A stretch of DNA of 5,346 nucleotides from an uncultured Collinsella sp. (GTDB taxonomy: Bacteria; Actinomycetota; Coriobacteriia; Coriobacteriales; Coriobacteriaceae). The stretch covers positions 1-5,346 of the forward strand of contig URNI01000125.1 in the NCBI GenBank assembly GCA_900549135.1. The letters are read 5' to 3'. The position numbers were made by a program, and so were the translations under genes. Of this stretch, positions 4,855 to 5,346 are shown one piece after another. The stretch's first letter is position 1, and every line of letters starts with the position of its first letter. A model generated the notes under the pieces. It had not been told where the DNA came from and did no database searches. It worked only from the letters and a program-made list of their open reading frames with translations.

Positions 4855-5346
4855 TCAGTCAAACTGGGTAACATCGATCAGGCGATGCGCCAGCGAAAGG
4901 TCACTCTCTATGGGCACGAATTCGTCGCCCACATGCATGAGCTCCTCGTCGCCCTTGGCGAGCAACAATACAATCGTGGGCGCATCGGGGTTGATGTACT
5001 CCTCGCGTGCCGCCTTAAAGGCCGCGTGCACCGCCGCCTCGCGATCAAGAATAATCTTGCTCGGCGTGTCATCGGGGACATTCTCCGCGAGCTCACGACA
5101 GACCTTCATCGGGTCTTCGCGAGCGGGGTCCTCGTTGGTAAAAATCATCAGGTCGGAATACGGTGCGGCCTCGCGCGGTAATTGCTCGCGGCGCTCCTGA
5201 GCCTTGCCGCCGGCGGCGCCAAACAGCGCAATGACGGGGCTGGCGGGAAACGCACGTTTGACCGACGAGAACAGCGAACGGAATGAAAGCTGGTTGTGCG
5301 CGTAGTCCACGACGCAGACCACACGACCGTCCTTCGACTCCACAAC
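4855..5346 (-). CDS. murE: MurE-type UDP-MurNAc-tripeptide ligase, C-terminal domain (partial), probably non-DAP type
   Basis: MurE adds the third amino acid to UDP-MurNAc-L-Ala-D-Glu with ATP in the cytosol. Only the last 163 residues are visible, almost exactly the C-terminal ligase domain; the reading frame stays open to the window edge. It begins near VVDYAHNQLSF (visible residues 12-22, the conserved DYAH) and continues with ALFGAAGGKAQERRE, FTNEDPAREDP (the DNPR-motif position, reading EDPA), IILDREAAVHAAF (conserved DR..A), and LLLAKGDEE at the usual GKGHE position. Ala replaces the Arg that marks DAP-adding MurE, and the GK..ERR region resembles lysine-type enzymes of lactic acid bacteria. 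This suggests L-Lys or L-Orn as substrate. It could instead be a second MurE-like paralogue. The stop is TGA at 4857-4855, and the HAD gene follows after 108 nt. Confidence 0.85.
   Translation of the reverse strand, partial: VVESKDGRVVCVVDYAHNQLSFRSLFSSVKRAFPASPVIALFGAAGGKAQERREQLPREAAPYSDLMIFTNEDPAREDPMKVCRELAENVPDDTPSKIILDREAAVHAAFKAAREEYINPDAPTIVLLLAKGDEELMHVGDEFVPIESDLSLAHRLIDVTQFD

Noticed and set aside
4778..5200. Plus-strand open frames opposite the murE-like domain
   Set aside because: The translations are Ser/Arg-rich shadows; the minus-strand frame carries DYAH and other Mur ligase motifs.

Overview
The window is a stretch of ordinary bacterial chromosome. Every gene I can support lies on the minus strand, so transcription runs from right to left and genes are met in the order murE-like, HAD phosphatase, murI, rph, rdgB, dtd, veg, ispE. 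The DNA is GC-rich, with strong G/C at third codon positions, but the gene content mixes traits. The murI-rph-rdgB order is found in actinobacteria and bacilli, the veg-ispE neighbourhood is best known from Firmicutes, and the MurE C-terminus carries lysine/ornithine-type rather than DAP-type motifs. Together these fit a Coriobacteriia-like actinobacterium (Collinsella or a relative). That placement is inference from pattern memory, not a database match.

Layout. Positions 5346-4855 hold the C-terminal domain of a MurE-type Mur ligase whose N-terminus lies outside the window. A 108-nt spacer with two strong dyads follows. Then come a Cof-type HAD hydrolase (4746-3835), glutamate racemase (3783-2899) and RNase PH (2844-2119), separated by gaps of about 50 nt with no obvious promoters. 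A 12-bp inverted repeat overlapping the rph stop codon looks like a terminator. An extended -10 promoter (about 1992-2000) then precedes the tightly coupled pair rdgB (1974-1333) and dtd (1329-883), which are 3 nt apart. A 128-nt spacer with a second, weaker dyad and an extended -10 promoter leads to veg (754-458). ispE starts 2 nt after the veg stop codon and runs off the left end of the window.

Function. MurI makes D-glutamate, which MurD adds to the peptidoglycan stem peptide; MurE then adds the third residue. RNase PH trims tRNA 3' ends, RdgB removes non-canonical purine triphosphates, and Dtd removes D-amino acids from mischarged tRNA. Veg is a small conserved protein linked to biofilm control in Bacillus. 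IspE is the kinase of the MEP isoprenoid pathway, which supplies the undecaprenyl carrier for cell-wall synthesis. The window is therefore a cell-envelope and quality-control housekeeping block. I see no tRNA or rRNA gene, CRISPR array, insertion sequence, phage gene or toxin-antitoxin pair, and no evidence of a new multi-gene system. The points most worth a second look are two similarly built palindromes that sit directly after stop codons, the dyads in the HAD leader, the MurE specificity motifs, and the altered phosphate-binding loop of IspE.
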